Below are positions 10,851 through 21,252 of a DNA stretch of 64,000 bases, piece by piece. The number at the start of each line of letters is the position of its first letter. Within the stretch, counting starts at the first letter, position 1. Source of the stretch: Cystobasidium ongulense (Eukaryota; Basidiomycota; Cystobasidiomycetes; Cystobasidiales; Cystobasidiaceae); the NCBI GenBank assembly GCA_022835595.1, contig BQUP01000007.1, positions 558,001 to 622,000 on the forward strand. The letters are read 5' to 3'. The position numbers were made by a program, and so were the translations under genes. The notes under the pieces were generated by a model. It was not told where the DNA came from. It worked only from the letters and a program-made list of their open reading frames with translations, and did not search any database.

Positions 10851-12631
10851 ATGCTACACGACTCTGGCGCAGGGCTGCCAGACACAGACGATCAAGCGCT
10901 TCTCTGCGTCGCTGGCGCTGTCGCGCTTGACACGCAAGCGAGAGCTGCAATCAGAACAGCATTGCAGCAAGCTGGAATCAAGCTAGTCTCTGAGAGGCTG
11001 CTCTCAGCTGGATCGGCTGTCTCGCCCGGTATAGCTGGATCCTCCTTGCAAAGGTGTGTTTTACGTACGGAATCAACGCCACCATCGATAGTATCGTGAC
11101 ACACGTATTTTCCTCCCCGTTAACGCAGCACGACACCCCGTCTAGTCTTACTCGTCAGTACAACTGCCGGAACTGAAGAGGTGAGCCTGCTCGTATTCCT
11201 TGTGAACGCTGCATAAGTCGAGCACGTGTTGATCGCCCTCTATCTCTGTCTCGCAGGGGTTAGAAGAGCTTCTGGAGGAGAAGTAGGTACCTACAAAGCT
11301 ATGAAGTAGCTTCAACAAGACTAATGAAGCTGTGTCTTATAGTCTGGTTCCAGCTTTTGGAGACTGTTTCACCATCTCATCCGACCCTTCCGAAATTGAA
11401 GCTCTATTTCCACCTCTTCAAGAAGCAAAGACATCTACGGAAGCAACATGTCGTCAAGAACCAGCACCAAATCACGAGAGAAGGGTCTTCACGTTCGATA
11501 GCGAAGAGCAAGGCTCCACTAGCACTAGACTGGAAGAGGAGGATGAGGAGGAAGATAACGATGTAGTGGCCGAGCAGCTCATTGCTCCCTTTAAAACGCC
11601 TCTAACTTCATTTAGGACACCTCTGGGCCGGTCTATGCCCGCCTCCTCTTCAGAAAGAGGTAGTGCTGAAAATAACAGTGCTCACGCGCGCGCACCTGTA
11701 ACGGCTGGAGAGGTCTCCCATCGACCAACCTCAGCTTTCAAAGCACGAAAAGCACCGTCATCAACTTCTGCACCTTCCATCCAACCGGGTCTATCGAAAG
11801 CAGCAGCTTTACGTATGGGTATTGACCTGCCAGAAAAGCAGGCCGCAAAGATTGACGTCGACCAAAACGGTGATGCAGTGGTCAAAGAGGAAGTAAATAT
11901 TCCAGGAACAGTTCGTAGAGCTGTCACTCCACCTAAAAGTCTTTCGAAACCGATTGTGGCTCCAAGGCAGAACCGAACTAGTGCATTACGAAGGATCAGC
12001 ATTGGAGATATGACTGGACCGCTTATACGACCTCCGAACACCCGAAGGGAAAGTGTTGGCACCAGTCAGAGAAGCGCTGGTTTTGAAGGCTTGCCTGGCT
12101 TTGCGAAGAGAATTAAGGAGCCGCCTAGTCCAAAGAGGGATGAGTGGGTAAGTCTCATATGCCCGCGAAACCAGATCAGGAAATAAAAGACTGATGTTTG
12201 ATCTTACGTGACTATAGACGGCTAGCTCTGGACAGAACAGATTCTCGTTGCTTCGTCAAAAATCCCAAGAAGATCATCTAGCGCAATTACCTAAACCGAC
12301 TAAACGACGAGAGTCCTTGACGACTGCTGAGCGAGCAGCCTTATTTTCAAGAAGCAGGCCTTCCTTGGAGTATGTTTCTTCGTCCTCATTGTCGGTTCAT
12401 GGTGCCTTCAGGTCAGGAACAACTTCTCAAGCATCAGCGTCGAGCCCTTCACTGTCGAGGGAGACCTCTGAGAATGGATCGTCAACGTTTGATCAGGACA
12501 GAGAGCTGGCCTCTACAACTCGAGACTTGGAGAAGACGAGCTTGAATCCTGCCAGACCACCGAGTATCGTTCCAAGACCCAACAAGGCTGCTGAACTGCG
12601 TTTGGCTGCTCAAAAGGCTGCCCGGGCGTAA
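10851..12631 (+). CDS. Protein with possible degenerate NDK-like N-terminal domain and disordered tail
   Basis: Five exons (10851-11053, 11129-11180, 11257-11282, 11343-12147, 12218-12631) join to 499 residues; exon 3 is only 26 nt. The first 110 residues look like an alpha/beta fold: strand ALLCVAGAVAL, helix RAAIRTALQQAG, strand IKLVSERLLS, strand RLVLLVST, then DPSEIEALFPPL. The order and the final EIEALFP resemble nucleoside diphosphate kinase domains (family C-terminal motif REIAFFFP), but the segment that should carry the catalytic His (NxxHGSD) reads FGDCFTISSD, so activity is not expected. The rest is Ser/Pro/Arg-rich and probably disordered. It includes TPPKSLSKP, RRISIGD and RRESVG, which look like basophilic kinase sites, and ends AAELRLAAQKAARA. 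The NDK link is my weakest inference; it could be an unrelated fungal protein. Confidence 0.7.
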
Positions 12632-13060
12632 GGAGGCTTTGTTATTTGTTCGTATGTTATATAAGCGTATTCTCGATTCTGGAGCTTGAGAATCATGCCT
12701 CTGGCATACATGTTATATGATATTATTCCGTTTCTGAACCCAAGTCACGTTGTTGTGGCGGACCAGCTAGCTTTCTTCAGGCTTCCATAGCTGGCTTCTC
12801 GGACTATCTTGAGGCGGCCTAATCGTGCAAAGAGAAGCGGCATTCTCGAATGATGGTGATTGTGTTTGCTCGTATGCTGCCTCTGTGTTCAGGATGCAAA
12901 TTGACGAATGGGAGCGGTCTCAAAGGCCGCAGAAATCCGGCCAGAGCCTTTGCCTTTGAACTCTTTTCTCTTTTTAGGCGTCATCAGGTTGACCATTGGA
13001 CAACATCAACGATAAATATCGCATTACTTGGAAGAGACAAGCAGTCACATCTAGGCGCAG
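12632..13060. other. Intergenic region upstream of the EF-hand carrier
   Basis: About 430 nt. It holds the 3' UTR of the previous gene (AT-rich 12640-12740) and the promoter of the carrier. No gene is supported. Confidence 0.4.
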
Positions 13061-15239
13061 ATGGGAGCAGCACTGTCGCACGCCGACTCCAGCGAGGAGC
13101 GCGGGAGTACAGCTGTCCCGCCGGGCGTCGAGAAGAGCAATAGAGAGCGCTTCGAGGACCGCTTGAAGCTGCCTGCGCGCGTGTATCCGCACATTTCGCT
13201 CAGAGAAGGTCAAGACGATTACCATCCAGTCGCAAGCACTTCCAAAGCAGCCTTCCAGGTGCCGGATGTGTGCTCGTATCGCACGCTGGACGATTTTCGA
13301 GCGCAGGACAAGGACAGAAAAGGCAGACTTCGAAAGCTCTTCAATACTCTCAGGCAGGAATGGGCACTCCCGCATGACCATACTGCATACACAACACACA
13401 CGAGATCTACAAATCAGCTAGAAGAGCGCGACCGACCGCTCACTGCCGATGAAAAGCGTGTCGAAGCCATCAACAAAGAGTACCTGAATGAGCTTTATCA
13501 TTCACTATGTCCCGGAGACGAAGCTGCAAAGGGCAAAGGACCTTCTTTCGAACGCTTCTCGCAGTTTGTGGAAGCGAAAGAGCAGGGTGAGTGATGACCA
13601 TCTGTGTTGAGGCAGTCTATCGTATGCTGGGCTAATCGCTCTTTGCCCGCTGATAGCTTTGTGGGAGCTTTTCTGTCACATTGACAAGGATAAAGACATG
13701 CAATTAGGAGCCGAGGAGTTGCAAAATGCACTTGCAAAAGCGGGTAAGCTAGAATACTTGCACTATCGTACATTACCACAAGCTGAGCGTGCTTAATTCC
13801 CGCTGTTCACTGTTGCAGATATTACGATCTCCCAGCCAAAGCTCGATACAATGATAAGCAGCATGGACAAGTCCGGCTCTGGCAAAGTGACATTTGAAGA
13901 GTGGCGAGACTTTTTGTTACTCTTGCCACGTCCCGCTTCCATGAGCAACGTCTGGAAATACTGGACTTTACATACTCCACCCCGTCTCGCCACCAGTATA
14001 GCCACCCAAGACCTCGATGTGATACTGGCTGAAAAGCCCACCCCTCACGCTATCCACTCATCTCATTCCTCTGTATCCGCATCCACACATCCACACAATA
14101 AACACGACGAAGCAGCAGACGGGGTTTCAAGCGAAGACGAGGAGGAAAGCGACAATTCACCGATATTCGCAGGGTCAGGGGCATATCTACTAGCTGGAGG
14201 ACTAGCTGGAGCAGGTAGGTTGCATCTCTCGTTAACAAGGATAGCACGACGCTGATCTGTCACTTCATCCGTAGTATCACGCACTGCGACGGCTCCATTC
14301 GATCGGCTGAAAGTATATCTCATCAATACCGTCGAGCGTTCGCCTGCCAAGCTTCCGTCAGTTGGCGTCACAGCAGCACATCCAATACAAGCAGTGAAGA
14401 CAGTTGCGCATGTAGGAGAGCATGGCATTGGCGTTCTGGGGCACGCTGTGCGCGATCTATACCATCAAAATGGTGTCCGAGCGTTTTTCGTAGGCAATGG
14501 TCTGAACATTGTCAAGATCTTCCCCGAATCTGCAGTCAAGTTCTGGACTTACGAATACAGCAAAAGATGGTTCGCTAGACATGTTGATCACTGTCATGTT
14601 GCGGATATTTCGGGATCATCAAGATTTATAGCGGGTGGACTTGGTGGTGTTACAAGTCAGCTGCTTATTTATCCTCTGGAAACGTGGAAGACAAGAGTCA
14701 TGTCGTCGACTTCATCGGATCCAATGGCACTCAGGGGAAATGCACTCTATTTGGCTACAGCGAAGAAAATGTTCGCTGCTGGCGGCCTACGAGCGTACTA
14801 CTCTGGTCTAGCGATGGGTATAATCGGAGTCTTTCCCTACTCTGCTATCGACATGTCCCTCTTTACCACCTTCAAGAGAGCATACACGAAATATACAGGC
14901 GATGAGGAGCCAGGCGCTCTTGGCTCTCTTACTTTCGGTGCCTTGAGTGGAGGGCTTGGAGCAACGAGTGTTTACCCTCTCAACCTACTCCGAACTCGAA
15001 TGCAAACGCAAGGAACACCAGCGCATCCTCAGAGGTATACAGGGTGGAAGGATGTAGCGGCAAGATGCTACCGCAATGAAGGTCTCCGTGGCTTCTACAA
15101 GGGACTCGCACCGACTTTACTCAAAGTCAGCCCTTCAATGGGTATCTCCTGGGTTGTCTACGAATACTCTACCTCGATGTTCTTCCCGAGGGATCAGAGT
15201 GATAGTAGCCATCAACAGCAAGACACGCAAGAAGAGTAA
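13061..15239 (+). CDS. SAL1: Ca2+-binding mitochondrial carrier (SCaMC / ATP-Mg/Pi type)
   Basis: Four exons (13061-13586, 13657-13743, 13819-14214, 14275-15239) give 657 residues. The N-terminal half carries EF-hands facing the intermembrane space: loops DKDKDMQLGAEE and DKSGSGKVTFEE keep the canonical acidic positions, and a weaker hand (DKDRKGRLRKLF) sits near residue 85. The C-terminal half is a three-repeat SLC25 carrier with signatures APFDRLKVYL, YPLETWKTRV and YPLNLLRTRM, one per repeat, each followed by an aromatic/basic helix. Family knowledge: such carriers exchange ATP-Mg or ADP for phosphate across the inner membrane under Ca2+ control (yeast Sal1, animal SCaMC). A Ser/His/acidic linker separates the halves (14040-14160). 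Other EF-hand carriers exist (aspartate/glutamate type), but the short EF module and the carrier signatures favour the ATP-Mg/Pi group. Confidence 0.9.
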
Positions 15240-15955
15240 TGCCGCAAATCGGAAAATAGCCCGTAATTATGTAAATCTTCGATAGATCTAGATCTAAACC
15301 TGCCTGGAGGATTAGTAGAGGGCTTCAGCTTAGACTCGGAGCTTCGGGGTCAGGGTAATATCCATACTTGGCGAGTACTGCACCCGAATCAACTGACTTT
15401 TGCGAAAGCGTGCGCTACTAACTTGACAGACACGACCGAACTTACACTATTTGGTGTTGCAATTGGCTTTACTTCTGTACTGACCAGACAAACGCGACTA
15501 ACACCGCCAACGGCGAAACATCTCCTTGGAGGCGTTGAGCGGTAGAAAGGCGGACCTCCTGGACTGCTTCACGGTATGCCGGCACCACCTCCGCATCATA
15601 GCACAGCTCAAACAGCAAATTTGATCAACAGGGTTACGTACGCACGCACACAGCCAGGTCACTGCATAGCCACGACGGGGAGCTGCATATAAAAGGCTTA
15701 TATTTCCCATGGACCTCTGCTCTCCTCTGCTCTCAACAGCACTTGCACATAAGCACCAGCAAATATATCACCCATCCTGGAGATCCAACCACATACATCC
15801 CCTCTCAACTTGAAGCTGGTCTAGTCTACAAGTTTCCTCGAGATTATCCATCGGATCTCGTCCGCGTCAGCCTTACCCGTTATCTAGTTGGACACTTTGC
15901 CTGCACATCTCCACTCCCTCTAATTAATTCCCTTGCTCTCCTCCTCTCAATTAGT
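15240..15955. other. Intergenic region and 5' leader of the 15956 gene
   Basis: About 715 nt. The first part is the 3' UTR of the carrier. The second part contains a TATA box (15688-15694) and a CT-rich leader (15717-15735 and 15895-15950). The frame upstream of 15956 is open back to 15743 but contains no ATG there, so I treat it as leader. Confidence 0.5.
15688..15694 (+). promoter_or_regulatory. TATA box
   Basis: A perfect TATAAAA lies about 270 nt before the ATG at 15956, followed about 30 nt downstream by a CT-rich stretch (ctctgctctcctctgctctc), which is a common fungal transcription-start context. This would give a 5' UTR of roughly 230 nt. Strong TATA boxes in fungi often mark regulated genes. 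Confidence 0.6.
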
Positions 15956-16531
15956 ATGGGTTACTTTGATCCTGCTAGTTGCGATATCTTCTCGCCCACT
16001 CGGTTATCGCCATCCTTCAGTCCCTTCAGTTGTGACCTCACGCCTCCGCTCTCGACTGCCAGTCATGAAGCGGAGCCGGTAGAGCTCAGTGTTGATGAGG
16101 TCTCCAAGTATGGCTTGACTTCTGCTTTGTGCGCGCAGAACTTGATACCTCGGTACAGTCCGCTATTTGTGCACAAAATGCCGAGCTCGAGCTTGAAGTC
16201 TACACCACAGAAGAAAACAACCCCACTGAAGCTATTCATTTCAGCTCGGTACCGACGGGCGGTTACATCGTCGAAACCGAATGCGTCAAAGTATGCTGGG
16301 TCGGATACCAAGTACCCAACCTCACTACCGAGCTTCCAGTTTACGTCTTCAGATTGTTCTGATACAAGTAGCGATGAAAATGAGAACGACGAGGCTGACC
16401 TTTACGATAAGACCCCCAGAGCATCGCCGAGGAACAAGGACAGAACTCCGACTGCTACTCCTGTCAAGCTCAAGGCAGATTTGGCCGAAGAGCAGGGAAT
16501 CAAAGTTCTTCTGTACTCTGTAGGCAAGTAG
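15956..16531 (+). CDS. Small S/T-P-rich protein, unrecognised
   Basis: A single exon of 191 residues starting MGYFDPASCDIF. It is rich in Ser/Thr-Pro dipeptides: SPTR, SPSFSPF, TPPL, STPQK, TPLK, TPRASPRN and TPTATPVK. Several match the CDK consensus (S/T-P-x-K/R). The middle part has a basic block (SARYRRAV) and the C-terminal part an acidic patch (DENENDEADLYD). No membrane segment or catalytic motif is visible. The composition suggests a disordered, phosphorylation-regulated protein; the family is not recognised. Support for coding comes from frame length, codon use and the TATA box upstream. Confidence 0.6.
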   Translation: MGYFDPASCDIFSPTRLSPSFSPFSCDLTPPLSTASHEAEPVELSVDEVSKYGLTSALCAQNLIPRYSPLFVHKMPSSSLKSTPQKKTTPLKLFISARYRRAVTSSKPNASKYAGSDTKYPTSLPSFQFTSSDCSDTSSDENENDEADLYDKTPRASPRNKDRTPTATPVKLKADLAEEQGIKVLLYSVGK

Positions 16532-16747
16532 TTTGATCTACGGCAGCGCCGCATCCAGCCGCTGTTGTGTTCCCATGTTCTCAGTCATACATGACTCTTT
16601 GTATTTTCACAATACAATATTACCAACCACCACAAGCAAACAATAGCATAAGTCACTTATGAGATGGTCCTGACTATAGAGGTGATCGGGCTCGACTTGT
16701 CTTCAGGTCTTGCATTGCCAGCCATAGGGCTCTTGCCAATCCCCAAC

Positions 16748-17930
16748 ATGAGGTGGTATCTGGGTGTCTCGCTTCTGACCTGCTGCTGCCTTGCGCAGGC
16801 TGTTGCGCCTGCAGCTCCCGGTGACATATATCATATTGGCAGCTTTCAAGCTGGCATCATCGAAAATGCAGCAATTAGCGTGACAGCTTCGGAGGACGAA
16901 GCGTGCACTGGTGAGGGGACGGCAATTGCTGTGAGGAGCTCATGCTGAAGAAACGCTACAGTCACGGACACCTCGAATAGGCGCTTTTACGACCTTCGAC
17001 CGCTCCGCAAGGAATCAGGCAAGTCTGCGCACAGTGCGGTACGCAGCATTCAAAGCTTAGGAAGCTTACGGATACACAACCTCACAGGCGAAGACTATAC
17101 AGCGAAAGATGAAGCTACTGGCGATGTATACAAGATCAAGTAAGCCGCTGAATCCGCTGTCTGTTCATTCACAAAGCGCCGCCACAATGCTCATGCTCCT
17201 CACGGCAACCTTCAAAAACAGTGTCTGTCAGGCCATCCACTCGGAAACATGGAAAGTAGACGATGCGAAGAGTATAGGCGTCTATCGCGAAGCAAAGGAT
17301 GGTGGACAGTCGCTAGGGTTGGTTTGCAGGTTTCTCTTAGGCAGCAGAAGGGATCGGCTAATGCAGTGTGTCATTCCAATCAGACAATATACCGAAACTC
17401 CGCACGTCTCCCACGATGTACTATCCTTGACATATAGAGACGGAAGTACCTGTCCAGCTGATAATGGCGCCAGGATGGAAAGTGTTATAGCCTTCGTTTG
17501 CGATCATGGTGTCTTTGGAACGGGTCAACCAGAGTTCGTCTCCAGTCTTGGGGATTGTCATTTCTTCTGTGAGCACCCTCACTTACGTGGATGAGACTTG
17601 GTGCTGACCCAAGGTGCAGTCGTCTGGAAGACACAGCATGCTTGCTCGACAAGTTCAAAAAGCATAGCAAGTGGTCTGGGCGTCACATTAACGGCGATTT
17701 TGCTGTTACTAGCAGTGTACTTTGCTGGCTTCTTCGTCTTCAATCGGTACGTGTTAAAGAAGCGCGGCAAGGAGCAGCTACCACCCATGGGCCCAAGCAT
17801 AGTAGACGCGTGGTCTTGGGTCAAAGACATGACTATCATTGGCGGAGTAGCTATTGCAGACAAAGCTCAGGCTTTGTTAGGGCGGAGTCGCTCAGGAGGT
17901 TTTCAAGGTCTGCCCAGTGATGGACATTAG
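16748..17930 (+). CDS. MRL1: MRH-domain type I membrane protein (Mrl1 / mannose-6-phosphate receptor-like)
   Basis: Five exons (16748-16910, 16962-17018, 17088-17139, 17222-17568, 17620-17930) give 309 residues. The start at 16748 opens a signal peptide (MRWYLGVSLLTCCCLAQAVA); an in-frame ATG 28 codons upstream would bury it. The lumenal part is an MRH domain: RRFYDLRPL, YKINVCQAI, GQSLG, LSLTYRDGSTCP, IAFVCD, then CHFFFVWKTQHAC. A single transmembrane helix follows (LTAILLLLAVYFAGFFVF), then a basic stop and a cytosolic tail with RGKEQLPPMGPS and WSWVKDM, as in Mrl1-type sorting receptors. Intron 2 (17019-17087) appears to be GC-AG (gcaagt donor). The sugar-binding Glu usually found in FEW before the last Cys is Val here. 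Atg27 is the main alternative. Exon 4 might contain a further intron between SLG and LSLTY that I could not resolve. Confidence 0.82.
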
Positions 17931-18091
17931 AGTCGATGTCGTTCCGAAGCAATCAATCCATCACCTAATGTACAAAAGTTCGTCAAATATCGGCTTATAC
18001 TCGTACTCAGACCGTAAAGCATAACTGTCATCACTTTCATAGCATTTAATCACTCGCTCAGCTTGAAGAGGGACTCAATTTCGCCCGATAC

Positions 18092-21000
18092 TCAATATGC
18101 GAAATTACGAAGTCTTCTCAATCTATCTTCTTCACTCATCTGGATGTTCTGATTCAAATTTCTATCATTATCCATCTCGCGCAAGACCCTTCTCTTTTGC
18201 TCGGTAGCTGCAAGTCTCTGAGGTGCAGATAGACCAGGAAGCTGTTCAGTCTTCTGGGCGATGCTGTATCTTATCCTGTCTGCTAGATTCTTGGCTGGAT
18301 CGACGTGAGCGTTGCCACGTGAAAGAGCACTAGTGGAGAGCAAAGGCTGACGTGCGATGACCGGAGCATACACATCACGCAGATTGCTTGGAAGTGGGGC
18401 TCGAAGCATTGGTAAAGTTGCTCGAGGGGGTGGAAGGCCCCGAACTCCGTTGAGCAAGAGAGGAGCAGCATAACGACGGCCGAAGAAGGAAGAAAGACCA
18501 AGACCTGCAAGCACCGCAGGAATGTGTCAGGCTGTTATAGCTCTTAACGGAATTGCAAAGCCTTACCAAGCATGCGCCTCTCAGCCTCTTGCATCTGGAA
18601 GTAGCGAAGTCTTCGATCTCTTTCGTTCATCTCTTGCCATCTGATTCGAGCTTTCCACCGTCTGAGTTTGTCTTCCGAACGGAGTCGGCGATCTGCTCGC
18701 AAAGCACTTAATGTAACATCGAAGTATCAGTCAAGTTTTGTTGGAAGTTACGTCTTTAATCTGCTTACTTCTCGAAGGCTACAAGATCGGCGAACGCAAC
18801 TGCGTCTTCTTGGCCCTCCTGAAGAGCTCGAGCCAGGTACGCTTTACTTTTGTAAGGACTGAACATTCTTGCCAAGGTAGAAGAGACTGGGAACCTCATT
18901 GGTCTGAGTGCTCGAGGATCGTAAAAGTTGGAAAGACCATACTTCGAATCCCAAAATGAACCGGAAAGACCTATCATTGCTCTATCTTTGTATGGTATCT
19001 GAGCCCAGCGAGCACGTCTTTGAGCGTCGTCTAACATCTCCCACTGCATTCTTTGACGCCACCTGGCCAATCTCTCGGATTCCGCCAGCTTGTTGTCGTA
19101 TTTGAGAGCATTCGCCCAGGTCATCAAGTCATTATAGCGAGCGTAATTGCTGTCCATGTAGGCTGTGCTGGTTTGACCCCTTCCAGATAGGTATGGTGAG
19201 TACATGGATCGAAGTTGTGAAGGTAGCTCATAGGGTAGAGACATTCCGTAGCCACGTGAACCTAAGCGAGCTCCAGCATAGGAGCCAATCAAGCCTAGTC
19301 CTAGTTGTTCCCGCTGGCCTTCGGCCATTTCAGACCATCGTAGCCTTCTAGCTTCTTGATCTAAAGCCTCCCATTCTGGAAGGCAAGAGTCGGAATTTCA
19401 GCTTCTGGGGGCTACTCAAGACTAGCGAGAACGCTTACCCAATCTTTGCTGCCATCGACGCATACGTTCAGATTCTGATAAAGCTCTGTCTGCAGCGAGT
19501 CGTTGCTGATAGTACGCCAAGTCTGCCGCTTCCCTCCATCGAGAGTCATTAGACCAGTAAGGCAATGCTTGAGGGTCTTGTACGTTCAGGTAATCGGAGT
19601 AGTAGCTTCTGACTGGAGTGCTGAGACTGTACGGCACAGATGCGAGGGTGTTCGTGCTGTAGAATGATGGTGCGCCCATGCCGTAGGAATAGTCGTATCC
19701 GCTGTAGTTGCTGTGAAGTATGCAAGAACGTCGAAACTCAGCTGCGTCTCTCATGACAGGAAGAATCCTCTTACCTGTATGAAGGTTGATTCCAGCCATT
19801 AGCAGCGTACATGGGATCATACATTGTAGAGCCTCCTAGGCCACCATAGCCTGTGCCAGCTAATGTGTTTGAATAACGTTGACCCCAGTACCCGTCTGAT
19901 ACTCCGAGACGGCTTCTATAGCCATCATCCCAAGTATTCCATTGTGCAAGTCTTGCTGAGTCATCAAGTGCTTCCCAAGACATCCTGTTTGATAGAAGAC
20001 TTGCCCTTTCTGCAGCACTGATAGCTTGATCCGAGTAGAGACGGTTTTCATAATTGGCTAGGTCCGAGTAGCGAAGTGTTGGTGATCCTATTCCACTGCC
20101 GTATCCGTATCCGTCATATGCTCCGTGACTGAAAGCGTTGGAGCCCAGAACACCCAGTGCTGGATCGTAGTTTGAATGGCCAAACATGCCAGCACCATAG
20201 CCACCGCCGAGACCTCGGTCAAGCTGAGAGTGATGGTCTCCGGCATAGTAGCCACCTGCTGCTCCTAGAGCTCCTCCAGCGAGAGCAGCGCCTCCAAGCA
20301 GTGCAGCGTCTCCAAGACCGCCTCCAAAACCGTTTCCAAGACCATCTAAACCTAGGCCAGCATCGTAACTGCTCCACCCAAGCGAATCGAGGCCACTCCC
20401 AATGTTGTCGAAACCGAGGTCGTAATTAGACATGTATGCACTGCCTGTTCCAAGTCCGTCAAGACCAAGTCCTAGACCTGTCCCTGCGATATCGTTGAGT
20501 CCTCCTCCCATGGCTGAGTAGCCATCAAGTCCATCTAAGCCAGTGCCATAAGCGCCCAAGCCACTGTTTAAGGAGTCGTAAGTGTTTAAACCGCTGCCTA
20601 GTAAGCCATAACTATCCAATCCATTGCCTAAGCCGCCGTAGTCATCTAGATCGTATCCACCGTTGAGACCGCTTCCACCTAGGCCCAGAGCATAATCACC
20701 AAGGTCACCTAGCCCGGCACCACCCGTTCCTGACCCAAGGCCATCCAGCCCGAGTCCACCGGCGCCTAGTGAGCTATAGGTAGCATCGTTTAGATAATCG
20801 GAATCTGCGGTATATGGAAGTGTGCATGAAAGAGGTGGCGTCAGACAAGCCTGTTGTTGGACGGACAAGAAGTGGCAAAGTTGCTTGCTCATAAGCTCAC
20901 CCAGCATGTTGCCGCCCATCTCGGGTATAGCAAAGTCTCCAGCCAGACCAGATCCTAGACCACCATAACCAGAATCATATCCACTTCCCAGTCCACCTAG

Positions 21001-21252
21001 ACCGCCTCCGAGTGCGTCGAGATCGTTGTTGAGGGACATGCCTCCGAGCCCGCCTGCAAGCTGGTCGTCGTACATGCCAGCACCAGCGCCATGAAAGTCT
21101 AGACCAGAAGCACCCAGGCCAGCGCCTCCAAGCTCATCTAAGCCGCTCCCATAGCTACCAAGCGCGAGATCATCGTTGTAAGTGCCTGCGAGTCCGCCGA
21201 TAGGATCTGCAGAGTAGGCATAGCTGGGGTCGTCGTAGGGATCGTAAGACAT
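18092..21252 (-). CDS. Gly/Leu-rich protein with novel RW-rich tandem repeats
   Basis: Six exons on the minus strand (21252-20901, 20804-19775, 19710-19439, 19375-18769, 18706-18567, 18504-18092) join to 937 residues. Residues 1-313 are Gly/Leu/Asp/Tyr/Ser-rich (GLDGLGSG, DLGDYALGLG types) with no Lys, Arg or Cys, ending in an Ala/Gly hydrophobic stretch (LLGGAALAGGALGAAGGYY). From about 362 a repeat begins: copies at about 362-430, 520-590, 631-698 and 745-812, with a degenerate fifth near 872-925. Each copy has DL..Y...L..D, then ER..RW..RM.WE.LD..ARR.RW. Between copies lies a second block resembling LPSQLRSMYSPYL (602-614), seen also as STPVRSYYSDYL, SSTLARMFSPY and PSNLRDVYAPV. The spliced protein contains no Cys. 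No signal peptide or enzyme motif is seen; I do not recognise it. Intron 1 (20805-20900) is 96 nt and open in frame. Confidence 0.85.

Noticed and set aside
18092-21252. Secreted glycine-rich or cell-wall protein
   Set aside because: No signal peptide at the N-terminus, no GPI signal at the C-terminus and an Arg-rich charged repeat region.
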